Shown here: in pieces, positions 1 to 7,749 of the stretch
Layout of the letters: each line of letters opens with the position of its first letter
Numbering within the stretch: the stretch's first letter is position 1
Assembly (NCBI RefSeq): GCF_009002475.1
Contig: NZ_AP019860.1
Coordinates: 186,001 to 250,000, forward strand
Direction: 5' to 3'
Source of the DNA: Candidatus Uabimicrobium amorphum
Lineage (GTDB): Bacteria > Planctomycetota > Uabimicrobiia > Uabimicrobiales > Uabimicrobiaceae
Length of the DNA stretch: 64,000 nt
Translations under genes and position numbers: made by a program
Notes under the pieces: generated by a model
Seen by the model: only the letters and a program-made list of their open reading frames with translations
Told to the model about the DNA's origin: nothing
The model's database searches: none

Positions 1-398
1 TCACCTTCGATCCATTTCACCGCACTCACTTGGAAAGGAACTGTGCATAGAGGTTGGATGTTTTGTGGTAAAGGTGTCTTTTCTGCTGTCATAATATCAT
101 CCTCTACCCATTTACCGTCTATTTGGAAAAAGGATTTTACTCCTAGTAGAGCATTGGGTAAAGAGCTTTGGTTGGCGATGATAAATGAGGTTTCAAAATA
201 ATTGCGGAAAACCTCGCCTGTTTTCCATACATCCTGAGCAGGTTGTACCTTGGAAGTCTGGCGAATCAAAATACGCGGGCGTTCTTTGTTGGATGTACGA
301 AAAAAGATAAACGCACTTAATATTGCCGCAACGATAGAACCCGATAGACTCAGTATGTTCATGAGGTTTTCAGAAACAGAAAATGCAAGTAGATACAT
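1..398 (-). CDS. hypothetical membrane-anchored protein, C-terminus beyond window
   Basis: The reading frame opens at ATG 398 and runs off the left edge, so only the first 132 residues are visible. The N-terminus has one hydrophobic segment (about residues 14-33, MNILSLSGSIVAAILSAFIF) followed by a basic stretch and a soluble part (FRNYFETSFIIANQSSLPNALLGVKSFF). This looks like a single-pass inner-membrane protein with a cytoplasmic or periplasmic domain. I do not recognise the family. It lies downstream of, and in the same direction as, the TetR gene, with about 128 bp and a strong palindrome between them, so it need not share that transcript. Confidence 0.6.
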   Translation of the reverse strand, partial: MYLLAFSVSENLMNILSLSGSIVAAILSAFIFFRTSNKERPRILIRQTSKVQPAQDVWKTGEVFRNYFETSFIIANQSSLPNALLGVKSFFQIDGKWVEDDIMTAEKTPLPQNIQPLCTVPFQVSAVKWIEG

Positions 399-431
399 GT
401 TTTTCCCGTCTAAAAAGAAACAATGAAGCCC

Positions 432-458
432 CTAACTGCTAGCTTAGCTAGCAATTAG
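432..458. repeat. near-perfect 27-bp palindrome
   Basis: The two halves CTAACTGCTAGCT and AGCTAGCAATTAG pair at 12 of 13 positions around one central T. The palindrome sits between the TetR gene and the truncated membrane protein. On the minus strand it is followed by a pyrimidine-rich stretch rather than a clean T run, so it could be a weak terminator of the SDR-TetR unit or a protein-binding site upstream of the next gene. Confidence 0.5.
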
Positions 459-526
459 AGCATAGATATAGGTAAAGTTACATTGGCCATATCATAGCGA
501 ATATTTTTTGAAAAATAAAGCTATTT

Positions 527-1177
527 TCAAACCTTACTATCATTGATAAGACCACGCAACATATATACCAGTGATTGCTTGAAATACTGCGGATATCCCA
601 TTTTGAGATGCGCAAATTCGGTGATCTCAAACACCTTTTCTTGCGTGGGTGACAAATCGGTCATCGTGTAGAGGCCAATGGAGAGAGCTAGCTGTATTTG
701 CAGAAATTTAATGGCATTTGCCACAGAGAGTTTTGGAAATATACTTTGCAAAACGCCACATAAAATTCCAAACTCTGACACCACCATTTTCTTGAAACTC
801 ACCAGTGTTTCTAAAGAAGATTTTTTTTCCAAATGTGCATAAAGTATCGAAATTAAATCTTGCATGCGCAAGTGGCGTTGTTGCACTTCAAACCACATTT
901 CGGCAAATTCTTCGACCGAAAAAGCTTTGTCACAAACGCTAGACACAAAGTCCTTGCGCCATGTGACAATGTCGTATTTTAAAAACTCGAAAAATATTTC
1001 TTCTTTTGAGTTAAAATATTTGTACAAATTAGAACGCGTAAATTTTGCTTCTTTGGCGATAAGAGCGAATGTGATTTCTTCAAAACTACGCTCCTGATAC
1101 AATCGCGCTGTAGCATCAATAATTTCTTGTATACGTTGTTGTTTTTGTTGTTCCGTTCTTGCTCGTTCCCAAGTCAT
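527..1177 (-). CDS. TetR/AcrR-family transcriptional regulator
   Basis: A 216-residue one-component repressor. Residues 10-65 form the TetR DNA-binding domain: IIDATARLYQERSFEEITFALIAKEAKFTRSNLYKYFNSKEEIFFEFL, with the recognition helix in TRSNLYKYF. The C-terminal 150 residues are the variable ligand-binding and dimer domain. The length is normal for the family. It is the second gene of a two-gene operon, 21 bp after an extended SDR reductase on the same strand. Two matching inverted repeats overlap the promoter upstream of that reductase. The inference is that this protein represses its own operon until an unknown small molecule, perhaps a carbonyl substrate of the reductase, binds it. Confidence 0.9.
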   Translation of the reverse strand: MTWERARTEQQKQQRIQEIIDATARLYQERSFEEITFALIAKEAKFTRSNLYKYFNSKEEIFFEFLKYDIVTWRKDFVSSVCDKAFSVEEFAEMWFEVQQRHLRMQDLISILYAHLEKKSSLETLVSFKKMVVSEFGILCGVLQSIFPKLSVANAIKFLQIQLALSIGLYTMTDLSPTQEKVFEITEFAHLKMGYPQYFKQSLVYMLRGLINDSKV

Positions 1178-1198
1178 AATTGTCCTGTAGTTTGCGGA

Positions 1199-2260
1199 TT
1201 ATTTTTTATTAAAGTACCCGTTGTCGATCATTTGTTGAAAAAAATCTGCGAGAGACTCTTGCAAAGGGCGATACTCCATACCCAATTCCTTTTTGCTTTT
1301 GCTATTGTCTGCCTTCCACGGATGATTGACATTATAACTGATCGCTTTTCTACTTAAACCAGGATTTACGATAGGACCAAATAACCACACCATGGCTTTA
1401 GGTAACGACTTTTTCGGGAATGGATACGCTTTGCCAAACTTTTCGCGCAAAATAGATGCGATGTGCGGAAAACTAGAAGACTGTGCTGAGATAATATAGC
1501 GTCCCTTCGCTTCGGGAATAAACGCACAACGCAAATGCGCTTCGGCTAAGTCACGCACATCAATCACACCAATCGCCCAGTTGGGCGTACCCATCTTAAA
1601 TGTACCATCACCCATTTGCTTAATGAGCGCAAAGCTCTCCGAAGTACCAAATGGATTGATTCCTGGGCCAAGAACTAATGAAGGGTTCACCGTGACAAGA
1701 TCCCAGCGATCCTGCTCTTTGCAAATATCCCACGCCTCTTTTTCCGCAAGCATTTTGGAATACGAATACGGTTGATGTTCTACCGACGAACTGGTGTTCC
1801 ATACCTCTTCGGTAAGCGTTTGTTGCGGTGCGTTGTACAGATCGCGATTGTCACCATAAATCGCTGCACAACTACTCGTCAGTACCACACGCTTCACCGA
1901 TTCGGTTTTATTTACATCTTCAAGTACATTGCGCGTTCCCATTTTTGCTGGTTCAATGAGTTCCTTTTGCGCATCTTTCACATCCAGAAAAAACGGTGAC
2001 GCGGTGTGAAAAACCACCTGGCATCCCTGCATCGCTTCGGCGTACGCTCCTGGGGTAAGGAGATCCGCTTTAAAGTATTTGATACTACCTGGAGAATTTG
2101 CGGCGATTTCGTCGAGATATTTTGTTTTTTCTTTGTTCTCTGGTTGTCTAATCGCGGCGTGGACCACTAAGCCTTCTTCTAAGAGTCGCTTCACGACCCA
2201 ACCCGCAACATAACCCGTTGCGCCTGTTACCATAACAGGTTTTGTTTTATCAATGTTCAT
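1199..2260 (-). CDS. extended short-chain dehydrogenase/reductase (NAD-dependent epimerase / dihydroflavonol-reductase type)
   Basis: A 353-residue cytosolic oxidoreductase of the extended SDR class. The Rossmann glycine motif is TGATGYVAGWVVKRLL at residues 13-28. The strand VVLTSSCAAIYG carries the active-site Ser region, and the catalytic Tyr-x3-Lys is YSYSK. The mid-part NPSLVLGPG and the C-terminal substrate domain resemble dihydroflavonol 4-reductase-like and ketoreductase-like proteins, which reduce aldehydes or ketones with NAD(P)H. The substrate cannot be read from sequence. The start ATG has AAAGGAAAAAG upstream. It is the first gene of an operon with the TetR regulator and lies directly downstream of a promoter covered by two palindromes. 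Confidence 0.88.
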   Translation of the reverse strand: MNIDKTKPVMVTGATGYVAGWVVKRLLEEGLVVHAAIRQPENKEKTKYLDEIAANSPGSIKYFKADLLTPGAYAEAMQGCQVVFHTASPFFLDVKDAQKELIEPAKMGTRNVLEDVNKTESVKRVVLTSSCAAIYGDNRDLYNAPQQTLTEEVWNTSSSVEHQPYSYSKMLAEKEAWDICKEQDRWDLVTVNPSLVLGPGINPFGTSESFALIKQMGDGTFKMGTPNWAIGVIDVRDLAEAHLRCAFIPEAKGRYIISAQSSSFPHIASILREKFGKAYPFPKKSLPKAMVWLFGPIVNPGLSRKAISYNVNHPWKADNSKSKKELGMEYRPLQESLADFFQQMIDNGYFNKK

Positions 2261-2287
2261 GGCTTTTTCCTTTTGTAAGTTTAATTA

Positions 2288-2333
2288 AGAGACGTAATGT
2301 CTCTAATTTAAGAGACGGTTCGTCTTTTGTCAA
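2288..2333 (-). promoter_or_regulatory. promoter with two tandem TetR-type operators
   Basis: Read on the minus strand, a -35 box TTGACA (2333-2328) and a -10 box TAAATT (2310-2305) are 17 bp apart. Two inverted repeats cover this promoter. Operator 1 is AGAGAC-N5-GTCTCT (2288-2304, perfect arms). Operator 2 is AAGAGAC-N5-GTCTTTT (2310-2328, one arm mismatch). Their centres, 2296 and 2319, are 23 bp apart. Operator 2 fills the -35/-10 spacer and operator 1 covers the start-site region, as expected for repression by the TetR protein encoded in the operon. Confidence 0.75.
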
Positions 2334-2423
2334 GTTTTTTTTGGAAAAAAGACCTGGCACTTCATTTATTATATATCCTGTTTCATCCCGTTAATCCTGT
2401 CAAAAAATAGAATTCAACGGTAC

Positions 2424-4082
2424 CTACTTATTTTTTTTTTTCTCCTCGATGGTTTCTCTGTCAAGTTTTTCTGTCTCGCGACTCGGCGAAGCGAGAGGAG
2501 ATTCGCGCATAATTTTTGTCGCTCTACGCGATGGCAAATCGAAGAAAGCGGCGACGGTGGAGAATAATTCTTTGGTGTAGTTGAGAAATTGAGTTTTTGA
2601 CGCGTCTTTGCTGAGTTTGTCGAGCATTCCTTCACTGTTCATACGTCTCTCGACCATTCTCTCTATTAGCATGGACAGTAGATGTGGTTTGCGATCGAGT
2701 AGTTCTTTCATGCTTCCTTTTGGCACTTTAATGACGACACAGTTGGTGACAGCTTCCACAGATGCGGAACGGCATTTTCCGGTGAGTAGGGACATTTCGC
2801 CAAATTCTGTTCCTGCAGAAAGTTCGGCGACGGCTTGATTGGTTCCGGTGTGGTCCTTCTTTAAGACGCGAAGCATTCCATAGGCGATGACGAAAAGTGC
2901 TGTGGCCTCGTCTCCTTCGACAATGACCATCTCTCCTGGATAGTATTCCTTTTTCTCTGAGTTGATACTTATGATACGTAGGTCGTCGTCAGAGAGAGAC
3001 TTAAATAGATGTGCCCTACGTAGATATGTTTCTAACCTTGGTGTTTGTATATTAATTTTGGGTTCTTCGAGTTTGTTGATTTCTATGCGCGTTTCTGATG
3101 GAGCGATTCCGTGGATAATTAGTGTGTTTTGAATTCTTAGTAGTAGCTCATTTTTTCCGTACCAGTGTGCGGCGTGGTCTTCAAAGTAAACTTGTATTTT
3201 GTATTTGTAAGGACGGGATGTTATGTCATGTATGGTAACGACAGGAGCGGGATATTTGAGTACTTTTTCACAACGCAGAGCGGCTTGGGTAAGTAGTTCT
3301 AAAGCTACGTTTGGCGAAACTTCTCCGTCGATGTCAATGTAGTACCATTCGGAATATTTATTGTCGAGAATGGTGTGGTTGTGTACGGCATTGCTTGTGG
3401 CCATGTCGTTGGGAATAATATAGATGCCATTTTTGCGCGACCATAGGCGTGTGGTACGCCATGTGATGTCGATAACGCGCCCGCTCATTCCATTGGGGAG
3501 TTCAATCCAATCACCGACGCGGTAGGGCTTTTCTACGGCGATGACAAGGCCAGCGAAAACGTTAGAAATGAGGCTTTGTAGTGCCAGACCTAAAACCCCG
3601 GCAATAATCCCTGTGGGAATCAATAGACTGGCTAGGGCTTTTTTGTACACTACGGTTAGTATTATATAGAAAGTCGCAAAGTATACCAGTGCCGAAAAAA
3701 AGCCGGTTAGGAGACGTGGGCATTCTTCTCCGGTTAATTTTTTGAAGAAAGCGGTCCAAATAAAGATTTCCATTCCGCGGCAAAAAAACCAGGCAAAGAG
3801 AAGCCACAAGAAGCTATTGGTGACATTACGTGTTGTCAAGTATACTTGCGCATTGCCACCAAAAAAGTTGTACACGAATATATCGATCATCGAAATAAGC
3901 GTTGGCAAACAAATGAGATCTATTAGCCATACCTGTTTTTGCAGTTTTCTGCGAAAAAATACAAAGTCAACAACACGCACAAGTAAAAATAGCGCGAAAC
4001 ATCCTACGGCAATCACCACAACGAAAAATACATGAAATATGTCTGGAGAGATGTCCAGCAATTTTAAAATGTCTACTAACAT
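2424..4082 (-). CDS. MscS-family mechanosensitive channel with C-terminal cyclic-nucleotide-binding domain
   Basis: 552 residues. The N-terminal third has five or six membrane segments (from VFFVVVIAVGCFALFLLV onward). The pore-helix and beta-domain core typical of MscS follows: IIAGVLGLALQSLISNVFAGLVIAVEKPYRVGDWIEL, about residues 158-195. Residues 365-490 form a cNMP-binding fold with the phosphate-binding cassette GEMSLLTGKCRSASV, which keeps the Glu and Arg that contact cyclic nucleotide in CRP and CNG proteins. Such bCNG channels are inner-membrane channels in which nucleotide binding can replace or modulate tension gating. The last 60 residues are charged and likely disordered. A standalone gene; its only close neighbour is the HExxH protein upstream. 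Confidence 0.92.
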   Translation of the reverse strand: MLVDILKLLDISPDIFHVFFVVVIAVGCFALFLLVRVVDFVFFRRKLQKQVWLIDLICLPTLISMIDIFVYNFFGGNAQVYLTTRNVTNSFLWLLFAWFFCRGMEIFIWTAFFKKLTGEECPRLLTGFFSALVYFATFYIILTVVYKKALASLLIPTGIIAGVLGLALQSLISNVFAGLVIAVEKPYRVGDWIELPNGMSGRVIDITWRTTRLWSRKNGIYIIPNDMATSNAVHNHTILDNKYSEWYYIDIDGEVSPNVALELLTQAALRCEKVLKYPAPVVTIHDITSRPYKYKIQVYFEDHAAHWYGKNELLLRIQNTLIIHGIAPSETRIEINKLEEPKINIQTPRLETYLRRAHLFKSLSDDDLRIISINSEKKEYYPGEMVIVEGDEATALFVIAYGMLRVLKKDHTGTNQAVAELSAGTEFGEMSLLTGKCRSASVEAVTNCVVIKVPKGSMKELLDRKPHLLSMLIERMVERRMNSEGMLDKLSKDASKTQFLNYTKELFSTVAAFFDLPSRRATKIMRESPLASPSRETEKLDRETIEEKKKNK

Positions 4083-4132
4083 AATTTTGTTCCAAAAAAT
4101 CTATCACTTTGCAATCGTGTGCAACAAGTTAC

Positions 4133-4861
4133 TTAAGCTTTACTGATAAAGGCGAGTATTTTTTCACGATAAAGGTGCGCCAAGGCGCTTAAGACAACGG
4201 GCAAAATACAACACAGTAAGAAGAAAAAAGCCATGGAAGATAGGGAAATTTGCATCCACGAAGCCAATTGACTAAAATCCATCCAGTGTCCACCGCCTTT
4301 GGCGTTGCCGTACTGAATTCGGTAAGACTCCACATAAGCTAGTCGATAGGCAAAACGCATATCGTAAAAGACAATAAAAAATCCCAACATGCTGTATAGT
4401 GGTTGTTCTATTTTGTGAATGACGGCACTACCGCTTAGTCCACGATAGAGGAAAATACCGGCAATGATCAGTTCTGTTCCATGGCCCATAAACAAGATGA
4501 TTTGTTGATGTATGCTGGTGAACGCGCAAAAAGAGTAAACGATAATCGCGACAACCGCCGCTTTCAAAAGGCGCGGATAGTTCGAAATTTTTAAGAGTCC
4601 TACGGCAAATAAAAGATAGATGATAAATATAAAAAAAGTACTACGCGATTGGATTGTGGTAACACCACCACCGTAGCGAAAGTCAAACGCAGGTATGGAC
4701 GGGTAAGAAAATAAAATTCCAAAAGCGGCATGTCCCATTTCATGAACTAAAATGATGAGGTTACTGAATATAAATGTCACAAACGGAAATGCAAATACAA
4801 CTAATGCACCAACAAAGCCAATGGCGGTGGACTGCATTCCTTCTTTGGAAATATTGTTCAT
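4133..4861 (-). CDS. polytopic membrane protein with HExxH motif (M50-like peptidase candidate)
   Basis: 242 residues with about five or six hydrophobic segments. The first holds LIILVHEMGHAAFGILF, an HExxH zinc-binding motif inside a membrane helix as in site-2 proteases. A second GHG (GHGTELIIAG) occurs near residue 127. A downstream Asp in an NxxPDG-like motif, typical of M50 peptidases, is not obvious, so peptidase activity is unproven. The gene starts at ATG 4861, directly beside a structured repeat, and ends 50 bp before the MscS gene on the same strand. Alternatives are a non-catalytic M50-like protein or an unrelated metal-binding membrane protein. Confidence 0.65.
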   Translation of the reverse strand: MNNISKEGMQSTAIGFVGALVVFAFPFVTFIFSNLIILVHEMGHAAFGILFSYPSIPAFDFRYGGGVTTIQSRSTFFIFIIYLLFAVGLLKISNYPRLLKAAVVAIIVYSFCAFTSIHQQIILFMGHGTELIIAGIFLYRGLSGSAVIHKIEQPLYSMLGFFIVFYDMRFAYRLAYVESYRIQYGNAKGGGHWMDFSQLASWMQISLSSMAFFFLLCCILPVVLSALAHLYREKILAFISKA

Positions 4862-4906
4862 TTGAATTACTTTCTATTTTTAGTATCGTTGGGTATTCGT
4901 TTTCAG

Positions 4907-5018
4907 ATTGGTGCCCTCACCATCGAATACGTAGTTACAGCTATCGCTGCAAACTACTATTCTCATGCCTCTCCCACGGGGAGAGGCGTAACACGTCTTA
5001 ATTTCTTTTATTGTTTTG
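4907..5018 (+). repeat. structured dispersed repeat, copy 1
   Basis: The element starts ATTGGTGCCCTCACCATCG, has a variable middle that folds as CAGC-tatc-GCTG, then CTCATGCCTCTCCCACGG and GGAGAGGCGTAACACG (itself a hairpin, CCTCTCCC/GGGAGAGG) and TCTTAATTTCTTTTATTG. It closely matches the copies at 37245-37356 (same strand) and 5084-5167 (opposite strand). It contains no convincing reading frame. Confidence 0.8.
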
Positions 5019-5083
5019 AATTATGCGTATTTAAAATTTGGTTCGCAAATCAAGTGAATTTTGTTTTTTACAAAATAGAAGCA

Positions 5084-5167
5084 TTACGCCTCTCCCTGTG
5101 GGAGAGGCATGAGAATCAAGGCTTTTAGCGAAGCTAAAGCCTTAAATTCGATGGTGAGGGCATCAAT
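5084..5167 (-). repeat. structured dispersed repeat, copy 2 (inverted)
   Basis: The reverse complement begins ATTGATGCCCTCACCATCG and ends with the same GCCTCTCCCACAGGGAGAGGC hairpin block seen in copies 1 and 3. Its middle is GGCTTTAGC-ttc-GCTAAAAGCC, a different sequence that again folds into a stem. With copy 1 it forms a head-to-head inverted pair around an AT-rich spacer of about 65 bp, between the MDR oxidoreductase and the HExxH membrane-protein gene. Confidence 0.8.
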
Positions 5168-5195
5168 ACGAAGAAAACCACTCTTTCACAACACC

Positions 5196-6206
5196 CTATT
5201 TTTGTAAATCAATACATATTTTACCAAAATGTGCGGCGCTCTCCATGTATTCAAATGCCTGTATTGTCTCGGAAAAGGCAAATGTTTTATCAATAACTGG
5301 TTGCAATTTGTGGTGTGCGATGGCTTTATTCATACTCTCAAAACAACTACGCGAACCTACAAGAATACCGCTCATATTGATTTTATTCATGATAATCGGC
5401 AACAAGTTGATTTCATTTTTTATTCCCGAAAGAATTCCAATGACAGCGATCGTGGCTCCGGGACGACATACTTTAAGAGATTGTTCTAAAGTTTTCGCAC
5501 CTCCAAGCTCAATAACAATATCTACTTGACCTACACAATCGCGAACAGCGCGGCTCCATTTGGGAGTGGTGCGATAGTTAATAGTGTGCGATGCTCCCAT
5601 CTCTTTTACTTTTTGCAATTTTTCATCACTGCTGGAGAGTACCACGGTTTCGGCACCGCAGATTTTCGAAAACTGTAAAGCGAAAAGTGCGACCCCTCCA
5701 GTCCCTTGAATGAGAACCTTATCACCCGCTTTTATTTTTGCCACCTCTACGAGAGCATTCCACGCCGTGACGGCAGCACAGGGTAAGGTAGACGCTTCTA
5801 CAGCGTTTAAGTGTTTAGGAGCTTTCATTACATGAGAACTTTTGGCAACAAAGCGTTGTGTTAAAGCTCCATGGATTGGTCCACCCATAGTGCCGCGCAT
5901 TTGTGTTGTTGTTGGTGTTCCCGATTGCCAGTAAGGAGCAAAAACTGTTGTGACGAAGTCACCTACGGCAACATCACAGACGTCTTTACCGGTGGCAGTG
6001 ACAACACCGGCGCCATCGGAACAAGGTACTAGCGGTAAGGGTTGTTTGGGATCGTATAGCCCTTTTACCATTAACAAATCTCGGTAATTTAGAGATGCGG
6101 CATGCATAGAAACTTCAATTTCGTCGTCGTGAATCGGTTTTTCACTGCAATCGTTAAACTTAAGTTGTTGTAGGCCAAAACTCTCTTGTATTTGTATAGA
6201 TCTCAT
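5196..6206 (-). CDS. zinc-type medium-chain dehydrogenase/reductase (quinone oxidoreductase-like)
   Basis: About 336 residues from ATG 6206, chosen because GGAG lies about 10 nt upstream and the protein then begins MRSIQIQESFG like its family. An in-frame start at 6248 would add a 14-residue hydrophobic extension without a ribosome site. The N-terminal GroES-like domain (SLNYRDLLMVKGLY; VPCSDGAGVV) is followed by the Rossmann motif GTGGVALFALQFSK. The cluster of four structural-zinc cysteines is absent, which favours the zinc-less quinone oxidoreductase or crotonyl-CoA-reductase-like branch. It reduces an unidentified carbonyl or enone with NAD(P)H in the cytosol. Confidence 0.88.
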   Translation of the reverse strand: MRSIQIQESFGLQQLKFNDCSEKPIHDDEIEVSMHAASLNYRDLLMVKGLYDPKQPLPLVPCSDGAGVVTATGKDVCDVAVGDFVTTVFAPYWQSGTPTTTQMRGTMGGPIHGALTQRFVAKSSHVMKAPKHLNAVEASTLPCAAVTAWNALVEVAKIKAGDKVLIQGTGGVALFALQFSKICGAETVVLSSSDEKLQKVKEMGASHTINYRTTPKWSRAVRDCVGQVDIVIELGGAKTLEQSLKVCRPGATIAVIGILSGIKNEINLLPIIMNKINMSGILVGSRSCFESMNKAIAHHKLQPVIDKTFAFSETIQAFEYMESAAHFGKICIDLQK

Positions 6207-6575
6207 ATTGTAAAAGCTCCAAATGAAAAATAAACTTTTTTTTAACACATGTCTAATTGTTTGGTAGAATGTAAATGTATTTCGTTTTTGTTACGAATGA
6301 CCGTGTCCAACAGCGAGCTGTTGTTTTATCAAAATGAAACTACTTCAACTTGCTGTTGGAATTGTACAATTTGGTCGTGTAAAGTTTTGTTCAATTATCA
6401 CTTACGGTCAAAATTACAAAACCATTTTGTTTTGTAGTTCCAGACAAGGTTAACAATTATAACCATAATTTTTTGTTTTTCCGCTATAAATACAAATTAC
6501 TCTAATTGGCTTGCGGGTGCTCTGTGTAGAAAAACTCACCAATTCTTTATTTTCGAATTTTAGGAATTTAAATAT
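6207..6575. other. intergenic region, divergent promoters presumed
   Basis: 369 bp between the divergent MDR and ART-like genes. No convincing reading frame. It contains the palindrome CAACAGC-ga-GCTGTTG near 6310, repeated in part as GCTGTTGGA near 6352. It also holds TTTTGTAGTTCCAGA near 6430, a short motif seen again twice in the repeat cluster at 11.9-12.2 kb. I see no clear sigma-70 boxes. Confidence 0.4.
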
Positions 6576-7481
6576 ATGATTTTTTTTCATGGAACATCTG
6601 AAAATTTTTTAAAAGATATTAAAAAAAATGGTTTGCGCAGCGTTACCGATGATCAGTGGCTTACGGAAATCACCGGAGAAAAATTCTGTTGTATTGCTAG
6701 TAAACCGAATGCTGGAGAAGGAGGAAGTCCTTCTTATTTTGCGGTACAAGGGGCAAGAGATCGCAACTGTGATGGCTATCTAGTTGTGATTGACATTGAA
6801 GAAAATAGTGATTTTTTGGCCATACTTGATAACAAAGTACTGGATGACTACGTGCGTTTTCATTTCTTTGTACGTGAAGAATTTCGCAAGGTGGGATACG
6901 CTTTGTACAAGGTATGGAAGAAAAAATCGTACCCTCATCCAAAAAAACGCAAAGCAAAAGAAAGCGATGCGATTATTTTTAACGCATATGATCAACGTGG
7001 CTATTACAAAGATTTGCGCAAACAAGACGAACGCTTTATGTTCGATATTCTCGGAGTGGAAGTAAGCGACGAATTTGTCGATTTTATTGAGCATGTAGGC
7101 TTCGGTGAACCATTTTACCACTTTTTGCAAATTCACTTTAGTAACATAGAGGAAAGTGAATACATAGAATTGAACGCACAGTACGAAGATCACTGTGCAT
7201 TTTGGTGCAATTTTTACAGCAAATTTCCTTTGAACATCAGTGAAAAAAAATGGCAGTATGTCAATGAGTGGTTTTCTCCCGAATGGTTGAAAAAACGTCG
7301 CTTAGAGAAAGCGAATCGCAACAGTCAGGTTCTCGTGAAGTCTGTTGCCCCAGAGCTCATCGTTGGATTTATCCATATAGCTTCACCATCGGGGTTTATC
7401 AAAAAATTTCGTCCTAGCAAAGCAAAAGGGGGAAGCTTTTCGCAAATGGTATGGCGCGAAGTTTTTCAGATGACGAGTTAG
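6576..7481 (+). CDS. hypothetical protein, possible ADP-ribosyltransferase-fold N-terminus
   Basis: 301 residues, soluble, no signal peptide. The N-terminus FFHGTSENFLKDIKKNGLRS matches the first strand and helix of ART-fold enzymes, where the His of a [YF]HGTS motif binds NAD and an I..GL helix follows. A later segment, SPSYFAVQGARDRNCDGYLVVIDIE, resembles the second ART motif (Tyr/Phe plus a following Val-Val-Asp strand). I cannot identify the third catalytic Glu/Gln securely. Residues 110-300 are unrecognised, with many aromatics. If the assignment holds, it would transfer ADP-ribose, or a 2'-phosphate as KptA does, to an unknown target. It stands alone, followed by a hairpin and the PilM operon. 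Confidence 0.6.
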   Translation: MIFFHGTSENFLKDIKKNGLRSVTDDQWLTEITGEKFCCIASKPNAGEGGSPSYFAVQGARDRNCDGYLVVIDIEENSDFLAILDNKVLDDYVRFHFFVREEFRKVGYALYKVWKKKSYPHPKKRKAKESDAIIFNAYDQRGYYKDLRKQDERFMFDILGVEVSDEFVDFIEHVGFGEPFYHFLQIHFSNIEESEYIELNAQYEDHCAFWCNFYSKFPLNISEKKWQYVNEWFSPEWLKKRRLEKANRNSQVLVKSVAPELIVGFIHIASPSGFIKKFRPSKAKGGSFSQMVWREVFQMTS

Positions 7482-7529
7482 CCACTGACATTTCCCTAAT
7501 AAAAATAGAGACTCTAAGAGCTAGCTCTC

Positions 7530-7558
7530 TTGATCTTTGTATAAAATTTGATTATACT
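7530..7558 (+). promoter_or_regulatory. candidate promoter of the PilM-like operon
   Basis: A -35 box TTGATC (7530-7535) and a -10 box TATACT (7553-7558) are 17 bp apart. The transcript would start near 7565, inside the left arm of the inverted repeat at 7560-7609, leaving a leader of about 185 nt before the first gene. Confidence 0.55.
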
Positions 7559-7559
7559 C

Positions 7560-7609
7560 TTAGGGCAAATCATCGGTAAACATTTTAAAAAACAGATGAT
7601 TTGCCCTAA
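7560..7609 (+). repeat. 15-bp perfect inverted repeat at the putative transcript start
   Basis: Arms TTAGGGCAAATCATC and GATGATTTGCCCTAA pair perfectly around a 20-nt AT-rich loop. It starts 2 bp after the -10 box, so it could be a leader stem, an operator or a repeat insertion. The outer TTAGGG and inner TCATC of the arm recur in the hairpin at 57620-57668. Confidence 0.7.
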
Positions 7610-7749
7610 ACAAATAAACTTTGATCGTAATCACTCGTCTTATGAAGAGGTGGTTTGTTTTACCACACTCTTTAAACTGGCAAAATGACTTTGTCCAGTG
7701 CTTTATCACTGAATAAAATCGGCTCAGGCAGAAAGGGGTGCCAAAGAAA

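Noticed and set aside
4862..5128. 88-codon frame across the structured repeat
   Set aside because: The frame runs through the inverted repeat hairpins; the three copies do not preserve a common reading frame.
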